DNA of 64,000 bases from DATJZG01 sp035499295 (GCA_035499295.1 DATJZG010000167.1:24060-88059), one strand, 5' to 3'. Counted from the first letter of the stretch, positions 26,570 through 36,475 are shown. The notes: a model not told the origin generated them from the sequence alone. Numbers and translations are program-made.

Positions 26570-29500
26570 TCACTCGCAGGCGCCAGAGGCGAGGACGTGG
26601 CGGCAGTTGTGGAGCGTCCGCGGGATCTCGAGCCAGTAGACCGACTCGGCGATGGCCGACCGGGTCCCGGAGGTGAGCGAGGTCGGTGCGGCGCCGGGGT
26701 TCATCTGCAGGGACGAGTACCCCACCTGGCCGCTGGAGCTCACGTCGACGCGGAAGATGCTGCCCGGGGGCACCGCCGTGGTGCTCTCCTGCTGGGCGAC
26801 GTAGAGGACCTTGCTCGGGTAGGTGTTGAAGCCGCAGTTGTTCGAGGGAACCCCCTCGATGTAGTCGGCGGCGTAGGTAAAGACCTCGGGCGAGGCGACC
26901 GATCCGGCGCAGGGGTTCGAGCCGGTCTGGCCCCCCACCGGCACGAAGGAGTTCCAGTCGATGCAGCCGAAGACCACGTTCGCCTGCGACCCGGTGGTCT
27001 CGTTGGTGCAGCCGGTGGCGTCGCAGGTGGCCACCGGGCAGGTGGTGCCGTAGGCGTAGAACCAGCCCGGGTCGCTCGCGGTCGCCGAGCACTTGGTGAT
27101 GCCCGAGCCGCAGGTGACGGTGGCGCTGTTCACGGTCGCCTGGGCCGTGCTGGTGTCGACGAGCGTGCAGTTCCCGCCGGTGGAGGCGCAGATCCCCGCC
27201 GAGGTGAAGGACCCGTCGGTGTAGCGGTTCTGCTCGAAGGTCGCGGCGGAGGGCCCGTCCTTGAAGGTCTTCTCGGTGTACTCCCCGTAGGCGAGCACCC
27301 CGAAGAAGCGGCTCATCGGGCAGAGGGTGCCGAAGTTCGCGCCGATGGAGTTCGAGCCCGTCGTCGAGATGCAGGTGGCGGACGAGGACGAGGTCGGGAA
27401 GACGCAGGAGTTCTCGGTGTTGTGGCCGTTCACGTCCGAGACCAGCGCCGCGGTGTTGTTCGGGACCGCCCCGACCCCGGGACAGTTGAACTGCAGGGTG
27501 ATGTTGTCGGTGAAGTTCTGCGTGGCGGTGGCGCAGGTGGGCGCGGCCGCGCCGCAGGTGGTGGAGAGGGGGTCGCGGAACATCTGGCCGTTCTTGCAGT
27601 AGAAGTGGTTCGAGAACCCGCAGGAGGCGTAGCTCTGCGAGTCCTTCGCGTCCACCACGCTGCAGCCGCCCTGGCAGCAGCCGAAGAGGTTGTCGGGGCC
27701 GCACCCCTCCCCCTGCTGCAGGATGCGCTCGCGGTTCCCGCCGCCCAGGTAGACGTGCAGGGCCTTGCCGGTGGGGTCGTAGGCGGCCGCCGGGAGGTAG
27801 AAGAACGGGCTGCGGTTCTGGGCGAACTGCAGGTTGTCGGTGCGGCGCTGCTCCTCGAAGGTCCGGGCCGCGTACCAGTTGGTGACGAGCCCGGTGGCAG
27901 GGTTGATCGTTCCCGGCGCGTAGAAGCGGGCGATGAAGAGGTTGCCCCCCATGTCGCCCCAGGCGGCGGTGTCGAAGTAGCCGTCGCCGTCGTACTGCGG
28001 CTTGGAAGGGTCGCCGACGTCGACGAGCGCCACCGCCCCCGGCACGGGGAACATGCTCGTGCCGCTCCCGTAGCCGAACTGGGTCTTGAAGTCGTCGTCC
28101 GTGTAGCGCCACAGGATGCTGCCGGTCCAGACGTCCACCATCCACACCGCCCGCCCCGCTCCCATGGTCGGGTCGTATCCGCCGTTCAGCATGGCGATCC
28201 AGCGCTCCTCGAAGTTGCGGCCGACCGGGTCGGTGGCGCCGCCGGGGAGCTGGAGCTGCACCGGCCCGATGGGGGGCGGCTGGGGGGAGAAGTCCGACCA
28301 GGACTCGCCCATCCACTGGAGGTCCTGCGAGCAGGGGCCGGGGAACGTCCACAGCATGGTGGGCGAGAGAGGGTTCGTCACGTCGAGGGCGGTGAACTGC
28401 GTCCCGCCGGAGCGCTCGCCGAAGATGGCCACGGTGTGGAACTCGTTCGGCTGCTTGACGCGGTCGGTGTTCGCGTCCACCCAGACGTCGCGAACCATGA
28501 CGTTACCGTCCACCGTGTACTGGTGGGCGAAGAGGAGGTCCTTGAGCCGCGGCAAGAGGTCGGGCGGGATGAAGGCCCAAAGCTCCTGGCCGGTGCCGGT
28601 GGAGTAGGGGTGGTCGCAGTAGGAGTCCGCGGCCTGGGAGGTGATGGGCGCCCCGGCGTCGAAGGCGTGTAGCATGCCGTCGTTCGCACCCACGAGCACG
28701 ATCTGCTCCCGGTTGCGGTTGGTGTAACGGTACATCTCGTAAGCGTCCGAGTTCGGTTGGCAGGCGGAGTACTTGGCCGGGTTGCTCGTCTGGTTCGGGT
28801 AGAAGCTCGGGCTGTGGATGGTGGTGAGGCACTGGTCGGAGTAGCCGGTGTCACAGACCGGTTCCACCACCGGCGGGGCGACGACCACCGGCGCGGAGTG
28901 GAAGACGTCCCCGAGCTTCCAGAAGACCTCCGGGGTCCGCAGGTCGTTCGTCTTGTCGCGCTCCTCCCCCGAGGTCCCGCGCTGACACGTGGCCGGGTTC
29001 GAGGGGGTGAGCGGCCCGTAGCAACCGTTGCCGTTGCCGTCGAGGACGTCCCAGCCGCGCACGAAGTCGATGACGAGCTGGGCGCACTGGTCGGTGTTGG
29101 CGGCTGCGAAGGTGGCCACCGTGGGACAGGCGGGCGCGGCGCCGTAGCCGCACACGCGGGCCAGGCTGAGCGCGTTGATGCACCAGGCGGGGTCGAGGTT
29201 CATGAAGGGCTCGAGCTGGGAGTAGTCGGCCGGCTTGGTGTCGAACGGCACCATGGTGTAGCCACCCGAGCCGTTGGGGACGGCGGCGAGGATGTTGCGC
29301 GAGTTCGGCTTCCCCTCCTGGGCGGTGGTGTAGCCGGGTTGCGTGGGGGTGGAGAGCACGATCCCCGCGTCCCACGGCAGGTTGGCGGGCACGCCGTTCG
29401 TGCCCACCTTCACGTAGGCGCCGGTGCTGGTGCTCGGCGCGATCTGGGTGCAGTCGAGGTCGACGAGGAAGACGTTGGTGCAGATCGCGTTGCCGTTCTG

Positions 29501-31573
29501 ATCGGCCTCGCCGTTGTAGTCGGCGTTGACGAGCACCTGGTTGGGACCGCACGGGACCGTGGGTTGCTGGTCGGGCGGCTTGGTCGAGTCGCACCCGGCG
29601 ACGAACTCGTCGAAGAGGATCCCTTCGATGACGTGCCCCTGCCAGGTGGGGGTCTGGTTGGGCGCGAACTGGGTGATGTAGACCGAGGACGCCTGGGTGT
29701 GGATGGTGGAGAGGGAGCCCGCCGCCGGCGCGCTGAAGGTGTTCTGCTTGCTGACGATCGCGTTCACGGCGTTGTTCACCGCCGTCTGCAGCTCCCCCGC
29801 GCTCTTGGCGTTCGCCCATGTGCCCCCTCCGAGCGCCGCCGTCGCGCTCATGATGTACTCGGCGTCGCTGAGCGAGGGCGGGTTGGTCGCGGGGTTGGGG
29901 AGGTTGAAGCTCACCGTGTACGTGGTCAGGATCTGCGGGTTGTCGACGGAGATGTCGCTGCGGACGTCGTTGAGGTTGAGCCAGCCGGCGACGCGCGGCA
30001 GGTAGCTGGGGTTGGAGACCGTGTCGCTCGGGCTGCAGCAGACGTTGTCCTTGGTGGTGTTCACGGGATTGCTGCAGGTGGTGGAGTTGCTCTTCCCGCC
30101 GGCGTTGGTGCCTCCGCAGTTCGACGGCTGGTAATAGGCGGAGTTGTCGTAGGTCTTGATGGTGGCAGGGAAGGACATCTCGCTGTTGGGCGAGCCGTCG
30201 GTGATGATGATGACGGAGTTCGTCTGGCAGCCCCAGCACACCGAGCACTGGTTCGGGTTGCTCTGCGCCCAGCTCACGTTCATGGCCCCGGGCGTGGACT
30301 GCGCGAAGGCGGAGAGCTCGTAGCTCGACCCGAACTTGGTCGTGTAGAGCCCGGGGTTCGTGAAGTACTGACCGACGTGGAAGAGCGCGGACGCAGTAGG
30401 GGTGCCGCCCGACGCCAGCGAGGGCAGGCCGCCGCCGGGCCAGTTCAGGTGGTTGTAGGCGTCGAGGATGGCCTGGCGCGCCTGTACCATCTTGGCCGCG
30501 TTCGTCGGGAAGGTGTTCACCGAGTCGGGGCCGAGCGGGACGATGATCTCCGCGTTGTTGGAGATGGCGGTCGACATGTAGGCGAGCCCGAAGCGCGTCA
30601 GGTCGCTCGGCTGCGGGTTCGTCGGGTCGATCCAGACCGTCGTCTTCACGGTGTGCCGGGCCGACATGAACTTGGGGGGGTTGGCGTTCAGCCACCCGCC
30701 CGCGAGCGCCAGCACCGGCCCGCCCGTCACCGATGTGGTAGACGTCGAGGTGCACTTGTTGTTGTTGGCGGTGTACTTGGCGCTCCAGTTGTAGAAGTAG
30801 AACCCGGGAGCGCCGGCCCCGAAGAGGGCGCTCGCGCAATTGGGCGGGTTGACGGTGATGTAGCGGGTGACCTTGGTCTTGGCGGGGCAGATGTAGTCCG
30901 TATAGGGGACCTGGAACGAGCAGTCGGAGGCAGGCGTGGCCGTTGTCTCGGTCCAGCCGACGCCGCTGCTCGGGCACGGCACCTGGCTGCCGTCGCTGTT
31001 GGTGCTGTTGCAGTAGTAGTACACGCTGCCGGGCAGGAACTGGCAGGCGGAGCCGGTGCAGCCCGTGCCCCAGGTCGGCTGGTCGACGAGCCCGTTCGAG
31101 CCGACGCCCATTCCGGGGTCGACAAGCGTGCTCGTGGGCGTGAAGCCCGTCATCCAGCTCAGGCTGGCATTGCCGGATACGTTGCTCGTGCCGCTGTAGG
31201 TGACGTTGGACGTGCCGACCGCGGGGTTGGCGGGGGTGGCCGGGGTGTTGAGCCCGTCGCTCGTGAGCGGCCACTGGCAGGTGGGGAGCGCGGAGCTGCT
31301 GGCCCAGCCCGTGCTCGCGTCGCCGCACTGCGGGATGTTCATCATCGAGCCCGAGCAGTCCTCGAGGAACATCACGTTGGCGGGGCCGTTCGGGATGGTG
31401 AAGAACTGCTCGTCGCCGTTCACCGGGCTGTTCACCGTGGAGGCGAGCGAGCCGGCCAGGTTGCAGCACTGCGCCTGGCCGCCGTCGCTGCGGAGCGGCG
31501 AGAGCCCGAGGGCGGCGAGCCCCACGGCGAGGCCGAAGAGGATCTTGCGGCGAGTCGTTCGTTCCCGATCCAT
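26570..31573 (-). CDS. pilY1: PilY1-like pilus tip adhesin
   Basis: A 1667-residue exported protein at the end of the minor-pilin operon. A twin-basic, hydrophobic signal region (residues 8-35) is followed by a von Willebrand A-like segment with the metal-site motif DCSGSM at residue 72. The long middle region is Cys-, Ser- and Thr-rich. The C-terminal PilY1 beta-propeller begins near residue 900 (REQIVLVGANDGMLHAFDAG, ALDVTNPLSPTMLWTF). A YDGDGYFD segment resembles the calcium-binding loop of Pseudomonas PilY1. PilY1 proteins sit at the pilus tip with minor pilins and serve in adhesion and priming of assembly. About 45 cysteines suggest extensive disulfide bonding. Confidence 0.9.
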   Translation of the reverse strand: MDRERTTRRKILFGLAVGLAALGLSPLRSDGGQAQCCNLAGSLASTVNSPVNGDEQFFTIPNGPANVMFLEDCSGSMMNIPQCGDASTGWASSSALPTCQWPLTSDGLNTPATPANPAVGTSNVTYSGTSNVSGNASLSWMTGFTPTSTLVDPGMGVGSNGLVDQPTWGTGCTGSACQFLPGSVYYYCNSTNSDGSQVPCPSSGVGWTETTATPASDCSFQVPYTDYICPAKTKVTRYITVNPPNCASALFGAGAPGFYFYNWSAKYTANNNKCTSTSTTSVTGGPVLALAGGWLNANPPKFMSARHTVKTTVWIDPTNPQPSDLTRFGLAYMSTAISNNAEIIVPLGPDSVNTFPTNAAKMVQARQAILDAYNHLNWPGGGLPSLASGGTPTASALFHVGQYFTNPGLYTTKFGSSYELSAFAQSTPGAMNVSWAQSNPNQCSVCWGCQTNSVIIITDGSPNSEMSFPATIKTYDNSAYYQPSNCGGTNAGGKSNSTTCSNPVNTTKDNVCCSPSDTVSNPSYLPRVAGWLNLNDVRSDISVDNPQILTTYTVSFNLPNPATNPPSLSDAEYIMSATAALGGGTWANAKSAGELQTAVNNAVNAIVSKQNTFSAPAAGSLSTIHTQASSVYITQFAPNQTPTWQGHVIEGILFDEFVAGCDSTKPPDQQPTVPCGPNQVLVNADYNGEADQNGNAICTNVFLVDLDCTQIAPSTSTGAYVKVGTNGVPANLPWDAGIVLSTPTQPGYTTAQEGKPNSRNILAAVPNGSGGYTMVPFDTKPADYSQLEPFMNLDPAWCINALSLARVCGYGAAPACPTVATFAAANTDQCAQLVIDFVRGWDVLDGNGNGCYGPLTPSNPATCQRGTSGEERDKTNDLRTPEVFWKLGDVFHSAPVVVAPPVVEPVCDTGYSDQCLTTIHSPSFYPNQTSNPAKYSACQPNSDAYEMYRYTNRNREQIVLVGANDGMLHAFDAGAPITSQAADSYCDHPYSTGTGQELWAFIPPDLLPRLKDLLFAHQYTVDGNVMVRDVWVDANTDRVKQPNEFHTVAIFGERSGGTQFTALDVTNPLSPTMLWTFPGPCSQDLQWMGESWSDFSPQPPPIGPVQLQLPGGATDPVGRNFEERWIAMLNGGYDPTMGAGRAVWMVDVWTGSILWRYTDDDFKTQFGYGSGTSMFPVPGAVALVDVGDPSKPQYDGDGYFDTAAWGDMGGNLFIARFYAPGTINPATGLVTNWYAARTFEEQRRTDNLQFAQNRSPFFYLPAAAYDPTGKALHVYLGGGNRERILQQGEGCGPDNLFGCCQGGCSVVDAKDSQSYASCGFSNHFYCKNGQMFRDPLSTTCGAAAPTCATATQNFTDNITLQFNCPGVGAVPNNTAALVSDVNGHNTENSCVFPTSSSSATCISTTGSNSIGANFGTLCPMSRFFGVLAYGEYTEKTFKDGPSAATFEQNRYTDGSFTSAGICASTGGNCTLVDTSTAQATVNSATVTCGSGITKCSATASDPGWFYAYGTTCPVATCDATGCTNETTGSQANVVFGCIDWNSFVPVGGQTGSNPCAGSVASPEVFTYAADYIEGVPSNNCGFNTYPSKVLYVAQQESTTAVPPGSIFRVDVSSSGQVGYSSLQMNPGAAPTSLTSGTRSAIAESVYWLEIPRTLHNCRHVLASGACE

Positions 31574-31582
31574 GACGCCTCC

Positions 31583-32077
31583 CTAGAGCCCGAACCGGAC
31601 GCCGAACTCGACCTCGAGCTGGCCGGCGGCGTTGCTGAACCCGGTTTGTTGGCAGTGGACGACGACCTTCACCGGCTTGGCGCCGCCTCCGGTCCCCACG
31701 ATGCGGTTGGCGATGTTCTGCACCACTCCGCGGTCCGGGCCGAAGGCGGCTTGCGGCAGGTAGGTCACCTGGGTGACCTGCGCCGTCGTCGGGTTGGTCG
31801 TGTCGAAGTGTCCGCCCAGGATCTGGGCCTGGTTGGTGAGCTGGACGTTCAAGGGGGTGATCGACAGCGGCGAGACCCCGAGGGCGTGAAACTGCGACAG
31901 GATCTGCTGGCGCCCGGCCTCGGCGCAGGCGACGAGCGCCTGGTACTTCCTCCCGGCGGTGGAGCCCGCCACCTCCCGCGAGGCGAAGTTGATGACGGCC
32001 ACGCCGATGATGGCGAGCACCATCACCACGATGATGGAGAGGACGAGGGCGTTTCCGCGTTGCCGGCGAGCTCGCAT
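31583..32077 (-). CDS. pilX: PilX-like minor pilin
   Basis: A 164-residue prepilin-like protein. The leader RARRQRG precedes a hydrophobic helix (NALVLSIIVVMVLAIIGVAV) that lacks the usual Glu at position 5 of the mature protein, as in PilX/GspK-type tip subunits. The rest has no recognisable motif. It lies between pilW and pilY1 in a five-gene minor-pilin operon with gaps of about 10 bases, the classic PilX position. Confidence 0.8.
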   Translation of the reverse strand: MRARRQRGNALVLSIIVVMVLAIIGVAVINFASREVAGSTAGRKYQALVACAEAGRQQILSQFHALGVSPLSITPLNVQLTNQAQILGGHFDTTNPTTAQVTQVTYLPQAAFGPDRGVVQNIANRIVGTGGGAKPVKVVVHCQQTGFSNAAGQLEVEFGVRFGL

Positions 32078-32087
32078 GGCGTGACTC

Positions 32088-33362
32088 CTAGCCGCCGCCG
32101 ACGTTGAGCTGGTCGGCTCCGTTGCCGATGGCGGGGAAGTAGGGGGCGGCGCTGGCCATGTTGGGCACGGCCACGCTGGTCTCGAACAGCATGCGCCGGT
32201 AGCCCGGCTGTCCGTTGAGGGACACCGGCCGGTTTCCGGCCGCCGGGACGGTGGGGTCCGAGCTGTTGGGGTCCGGGTTTGGGGAACGCACCACCAGGGT
32301 GACCCCGACGGCGCGGATGTTGGCCGGGTAACCGGTGGCCCGGAGCGGCGAGAGGGAGGGGGTGGAGTAGACCGGCGGCCCGAGCGCCGGCGCCAGGTCG
32401 ATCCCCCCTGCCGAGTTGGTGAGCTGCACGTTCGGCGTGCTCCCGAGGAGCTGTGCCCCGGCGGCGGCGAGCGGCACCACGTAGCTCACCTGCAGGTCCT
32501 CGACGTCGGGTGCGACCACGTTGAGGACCGCGTTGTTGTTGGCGTCGAGCAGTCCCTGGTCGAGCATGAGGTAGGGGCGCGACCCGGGAGTCTCCCAGGG
32601 GACCACGTTGCCGTTCACGTCGTAGCTCTGGACGAAGTAGTGGAACCGGTTCACCTTGAACACCGCGGCCTGGCCGCTGTTGAAGCAGGTGTCGGTGAGC
32701 GTCTGGTTCTGGTGCGGGTAGTCGAGGTTCGAGCCGGCCTGGAGCGGGATGGTCACGGTCGCGCCCGCGGCCGGGTTCACGGTCTGCGACACCGTGACGT
32801 AGGCCCAGACCATGTCTCCGCTGTAGCAGACGACCTGGAGGACCTGGCCGGCCGGGATGGGCTGGGTGAGCGGCTGGGCGGCCGCGGTGATGGGGTTCAA
32901 GAGCGAGATGGTGAGCGAATTCGGGGTGGCCGCGGCGAGCGGCCGGTTGAAGTAGGGGTCGCGGTACTGGAAGGCGAGCTCGTCGGGCTGGACGATGCTG
33001 TCGCGGCAGGTGACCGGAGTGGCGCAGGGGAAGCCCGACTTGCCGCTCGCGTCGCCGCCGAAGTTGACCGGGACGCCGCCCGCCGGCGCGCGGTCCATGG
33101 GCACGTTCGCCATGTACCCGAAGTCGAAGACCATCGGGGGCTCGATCCCGTACGCCGCCTGGCGCAGGTTGTCCGAGATGTGCTCGAGCGCCATCCGCCC
33201 CGCCTCCTGCTCGGCGCGGTCCGCGCTCGAGCCCTGGAAAGCGCGCTTCTGGGCGATGAGCAGGGTGATGGCGGCCGCCATGGTGAGCGTCGCCACCACC
33301 ACGCCGATGAGGAGCTCGACGAGGGTAAAGCCCCGGGCGGGACGGAAGGGCGAGCGCATCAT
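32088..33362 (-). CDS. pilW: PilW-like minor pilin
   Basis: 424 residues with a class III prepilin signal: basic leader ending RPARG, then FTLVELLIGVVVATLTM with Glu5. Leader removal and N-methylation are expected from PilD. The long C-terminal domain (PilW family, typically larger than other minor pilins) probably helps form the tip complex. Start ATG overlaps the pilV stop (ATGA); a second in-frame ATG follows directly. Confidence 0.85.
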   Translation of the reverse strand: MMRSPFRPARGFTLVELLIGVVVATLTMAAAITLLIAQKRAFQGSSADRAEQEAGRMALEHISDNLRQAAYGIEPPMVFDFGYMANVPMDRAPAGGVPVNFGGDASGKSGFPCATPVTCRDSIVQPDELAFQYRDPYFNRPLAAATPNSLTISLLNPITAAAQPLTQPIPAGQVLQVVCYSGDMVWAYVTVSQTVNPAAGATVTIPLQAGSNLDYPHQNQTLTDTCFNSGQAAVFKVNRFHYFVQSYDVNGNVVPWETPGSRPYLMLDQGLLDANNNAVLNVVAPDVEDLQVSYVVPLAAAGAQLLGSTPNVQLTNSAGGIDLAPALGPPVYSTPSLSPLRATGYPANIRAVGVTLVVRSPNPDPNSSDPTVPAAGNRPVSLNGQPGYRRMLFETSVAVPNMASAAPYFPAIGNGADQLNVGGG

Positions 33363-33943
33363 AGGGTGTCGAGAGGGTTCACCATGAATCCGACGAGCAC
33401 GATGCGGTGCCAGGTCGTGCCCTCCTGCCAGCGGACCAGGACGGCGATATGGACGCCGTCGGGAACACCGTTCCCGTTCGAGTCGATGAGGCTGCCGTCG
33501 GCGTTGGTCTGCGACACGTTCCAGTAGCGCTCGTAGCAGGACTGGGTCCCGGCGGCGCAGGGCGCGCCGATGTAGGAGACCGGGTTCGCCGAGCCCGGCC
33601 CCTGGATCCCGTTCCAGGAGAGGCCGTTCAGGGTGAGGTCGGCCTCGGCGTGGTCGAAGGGCGGTGGCGTCTGAGTCTCGAAGGCGAAGGCGTTATCGGA
33701 GAAGTCCCCGTCGTTTGCGGCGTTGGCGTCGGCGAGGCGCGGATCGGCGTAGGGCCAGGTCTGGATCTGGCTCATCAGGTCCTGGGCGATCGCGGTGGCG
33801 CGGGTGATCCCCCGCGCCTCGAGCTCCATTCGCTGCCCCTGGTAGTGGAGGCCGAGCGTGCCGACCGCGCCCACCATCAGGATCGCCATCGCCACCAATG
33901 CCTCGACGAGCGTGGTGCCACGTTCGTTCCTTCGCGCGCTCAC
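33359..33943 (-). CDS. pilV: PilV-like minor pilin
   Basis: 194 residues from the GTG at 33943, 8 bases after the fimU stop, preceded by GGGGGA. The frame extends further up but would overlap fimU. The prepilin signal is ARRNERG then TTLVEALVAMAILMVG, with Thr at +1 and Glu5. Length and order (FimU-PilV-PilW-PilX-PilY1) match the tip-complex operons of Pseudomonas and myxobacteria. Confidence 0.85.
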   Translation of the reverse strand: MSARRNERGTTLVEALVAMAILMVGAVGTLGLHYQGQRMELEARGITRATAIAQDLMSQIQTWPYADPRLADANAANDGDFSDNAFAFETQTPPPFDHAEADLTLNGLSWNGIQGPGSANPVSYIGAPCAAGTQSCYERYWNVSQTNADGSLIDSNGNGVPDGVHIAVLVRWQEGTTWHRIVLVGFMVNPLDTL

Positions 33944-33951
33944 AGGTCCCC

Positions 33952-34626
33952 CTAGCCTCCCGTGTTCCACAGGGTCACCGAGCCAGTGGCGGAGGTGATG
34001 ATGAGGGTCCGCTGGCCGTTCACGTCAGGGGCGGCGAGCGAGAGGCTGCCCCCGGTGAGGTTCGCGATCGGTGCCCCCACGTTCGAGTAGAACGACGCCC
34101 AGCCGTGCGCGTCGAAGACCACGGCGCCGGCCCGCCCGAAGGCCAGGTTGGCGCAGAAGGAGCAGTCGACGTTGACGGGAATGGCGGCGAACGGAGCCGG
34201 GAGCACTGCAGCGGCGCCCATGCCCGTTGCCGGTCCGACGGTGACCGCGAAGGGCACGTCCCAGGTGGAGATGATGGTGCTGTTCGGCCCGTGCGGCGGG
34301 GCCGCGGGGTTGTAGTTCGCGAAGTTGGGGATGGCGGCGGCGTTGAAGAGGGTGAAGTCCCCGTCCTCGTAGACGATGACCCGACCGGTGCTGTTCGGGC
34401 CCGCATATCCGGGGAACACCAGCACGGCGACGTTGTTGCCGGTGGCGAGCGCCTCCTGCCGGGCGCCGTAGACGAGCGAGGCGAGCTCGCTCGACGCGTC
34501 GGCGAGGTGGGCCCGCGGCCGCAGGCGCCACAGGCTGGAGAAGGCCAGCATCCCGAGCGCCACCGTCACCGCGACGGTGATGAGCGCCTCGATCATGGTG
34601 AAGCCGCTCTGCCGACGGGCCATCAT
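33952..34626 (-). CDS. fimU: FimU/FimT-like minor pilin
   Basis: 224 residues: leader MMARRQSG, then FTMIEALITVAVTVALGMLAF, a GspH/FimT-type prepilin N-terminus, and a GspH-like domain (SSELASLVYGARQEALATGN near residue 45). First gene of the minor-pilin/PilY1 operon; AAAGGA precedes the ATG. The 178-base gap upstream (34627-34804) lies between the pilI end and this gene. I find no convincing promoter or terminator in it. Confidence 0.85.
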   Translation of the reverse strand: MMARRQSGFTMIEALITVAVTVALGMLAFSSLWRLRPRAHLADASSELASLVYGARQEALATGNNVAVLVFPGYAGPNSTGRVIVYEDGDFTLFNAAAIPNFANYNPAAPPHGPNSTIISTWDVPFAVTVGPATGMGAAAVLPAPFAAIPVNVDCSFCANLAFGRAGAVVFDAHGWASFYSNVGAPIANLTGGSLSLAAPDVNGQRTLIITSATGSVTLWNTGG

Positions 34627-34804
34627 CCTTTCTTCCGTCCATGCAAGCGCCGGGCGAGTGGACCGGGCCCCTCGCCGACCGAAAGAGCAGGGAGAATCGA
34701 CGGTTGTGGGGCCGCTCCCACGCGCGGGGGCAGCCGCCTACACGCAACCAATGGCGAATCCTGAATTTTTTTCACAGTGCCCGCATGCCCCGTCGGCGGG
34801 CCCC

Positions 34805-35566
34805 TCATCGGAGATCGCGGCGCTCGAAGGTGAGCGACGCGAGAGAGAGGGCGGCCGCGGCGTAGAACGCACCGTAGAGGGCGGCGAGCCAGGCACCGGC
34901 GGGCACCGGGGACCGGTAGATCACCGAGGCGTTGAGCGACAGCGCGTTCAGGTTCGGGACCAGGTACCAGATGACCTTGGGGATCCAGGTGGCCTCTCCC
35001 TGCCAGATGGCGCGCACCTCGCTGGTGAGGTGGCCCGCCATGGCCAGGGCGAGCGTGAAGATCGCGGCGAGCGTGGTGCTGGTGACGGAGGAGAAGAGGA
35101 TGGCGACCGCCGCCACCACCAGGAACTGCACCGCCATCATGAGCAGGGCGGCGCCGAGGCTCGCGTCGAGCGGGTGAAGGGAGCCCGCCTCGAAGCACAG
35201 CACGCACGAGAGGAGGATCGCCATGGCGAGGAGGTTGAGGAGCAGGGCGAGCGAGAGGCCGAGGTAGCGGCCGAGCAGGTACTGGGTGCGGCTGGCGGGC
35301 TTCGCCACCACCGGCTGGAGGACCCGGCGCTCGATGTCGCCCGCCACCAGCGACGAGCCCACGAAGACGGCGATGAGCGTCCCGATGGCGGTGGCGGCGG
35401 AGAGCCCGAGGTCGGAGAGGATGCGGTGCTGCTCGCCGATGGTGAGCTTGGAGAGCATGAAGCTTGCCAGGATGACGAGGGAGCCGAAGACGAGGAGGTT
35501 CACCTGCACCTTGCGGCGCAGCACCTCACGGAAGGTGACGGCGGCGATGGCCACGATCTGTCTCAT
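34805..35566 (-). CDS. pilI: ABC transporter permease (PilI-like)
   Basis: 253 residues with about six hydrophobic helices, of the ABC-2 permease type (motif RRVLQPVVAKPASRTQYLLGRYLG between helices two and three). Start ATG overlaps the preceding gene by 4 bases. In Myxococcus xanthus pilG, pilH and pilI encode an ABC transporter needed for pilus formation. Here the permease is downstream of pilA-pilG, while the matching ATPase (37429) lies on the other side of pilA in the opposite direction. The transported substrate is unknown. Confidence 0.85.
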   Translation of the reverse strand: MRQIVAIAAVTFREVLRRKVQVNLLVFGSLVILASFMLSKLTIGEQHRILSDLGLSAATAIGTLIAVFVGSSLVAGDIERRVLQPVVAKPASRTQYLLGRYLGLSLALLLNLLAMAILLSCVLCFEAGSLHPLDASLGAALLMMAVQFLVVAAVAILFSSVTSTTLAAIFTLALAMAGHLTSEVRAIWQGEATWIPKVIWYLVPNLNALSLNASVIYRSPVPAGAWLAALYGAFYAAAALSLASLTFERRDLR

Positions 35567-36459
35567 CGTGCGTAGTCTCCGTACCTGGCTGGGTCGAGGC
35601 CCGGCTCGTGCGGGCGGCGCGCGGCGGGCTCGGGCCGCGCGAAGCGGTAGGGGTGGGCCGTGGAGCGGACCCGCCCGCCGGCGTCGACGTACCAGCGGCC
35701 GCCGGCCGGGTCGGGGGGGATCTCGTCCACCAGCCCGGTCGCAACCAACTGCTCGATGACGAGCGGTCCGACGACGTAGAGCTCGCGCCACCTCTCCACC
35801 GCCTCGTCGAGACGGGCTGCGTTCCGTTCCAGGTAGGCCTGCTTCAGCTGCGACTCCACCGCCTTGCGGGTGTCCGGGTCCTTCGCCTCGAGGAGCGACT
35901 GCTCGAGGAAGGCGATGGCAGCGTCGGCGCGGTGTCCCTTCACGTAGTAGGCGAGCACGTTCTGGCGCACGTGCGGAGGGGCCCCGGGGGTGCGCGCGGC
36001 GACCGCGGCATAGCGTCCGGCGGTGGTCCAGTCGCCGTCGTAGTAGAAGGCATTGAAGGCGCGCAGGTAGGGCAGGATGTACCGGTCGGGGACGTTCCGG
36101 ATGCCCTTTTCCAGGATGCGGTTCGACTCCTCGACGCGGTCGACGCTTCCGAGGATGGTGCCGGCGACCTGGTAGGCGTAGCCGTGGCCGGGGTCGAGGT
36201 CGGTGACGACGTCGACGATGGGGTAGAGCTTCGACCACCCCCGCTCGTTGGCGCGTCCCTCGCCGATGTACTGCACCGCTCGCATCCAGTTCAGGTTGGC
36301 GGCGAGGGTGCGGTCACCGAGGAATACCCAGGCGAGCATGCCCGGGCGCGGGATCGACTCGATGTCGTAGGGCCGCTCCTCCTCGACGGAGAGGCGGCTC
36401 GCGGCGAGGCCGGTGGCTCCCACGAAGGCGACGAACAGGGCGAGGCGGGTGGCGAGCAT
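35563..36459 (-). CDS. pilG: PilG-like membrane-anchored repeat protein
   Basis: 298 residues. An N-terminal hydrophobic segment (TRLALFVAFVGATGLAASRL) acts as signal or anchor. The rest is largely helical with tetratricopeptide-like repeats (for example VPDRYILPYLRAFNAFYYDGD and HRADAAIAFLEQSLLEAK). Position between pilA and the permease gene matches pilG of Myxococcus xanthus, an accessory protein of the PilH/PilI transporter without other known homology. Its ATG is 16 bases past the pilA terminator hairpin, so expression probably depends on readthrough or an internal promoter. Confidence 0.75.
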   Translation of the reverse strand: MLATRLALFVAFVGATGLAASRLSVEEERPYDIESIPRPGMLAWVFLGDRTLAANLNWMRAVQYIGEGRANERGWSKLYPIVDVVTDLDPGHGYAYQVAGTILGSVDRVEESNRILEKGIRNVPDRYILPYLRAFNAFYYDGDWTTAGRYAAVAARTPGAPPHVRQNVLAYYVKGHRADAAIAFLEQSLLEAKDPDTRKAVESQLKQAYLERNAARLDEAVERWRELYVVGPLVIEQLVATGLVDEIPPDPAGGRWYVDAGGRVRSTAHPYRFARPEPAARRPHEPGLDPARYGDYAR

Positions 36460-36475
36460 GGGCGAGCAAAAGAAA

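Noticed and set aside
28757..32107. Plus-strand open frame of 1116 codons opposite pilY1 and pilX
   Set aside because: Val/Gly/Arg/Asp-rich shadow without motifs; the minus strand has clear prepilin and PilY1 features.
34627..34804. T-run and GC stem in the gap between pilI and fimU as a terminator
   Set aside because: On the minus strand, the direction of pilI, the stem is followed by an A-run and not a T-run.
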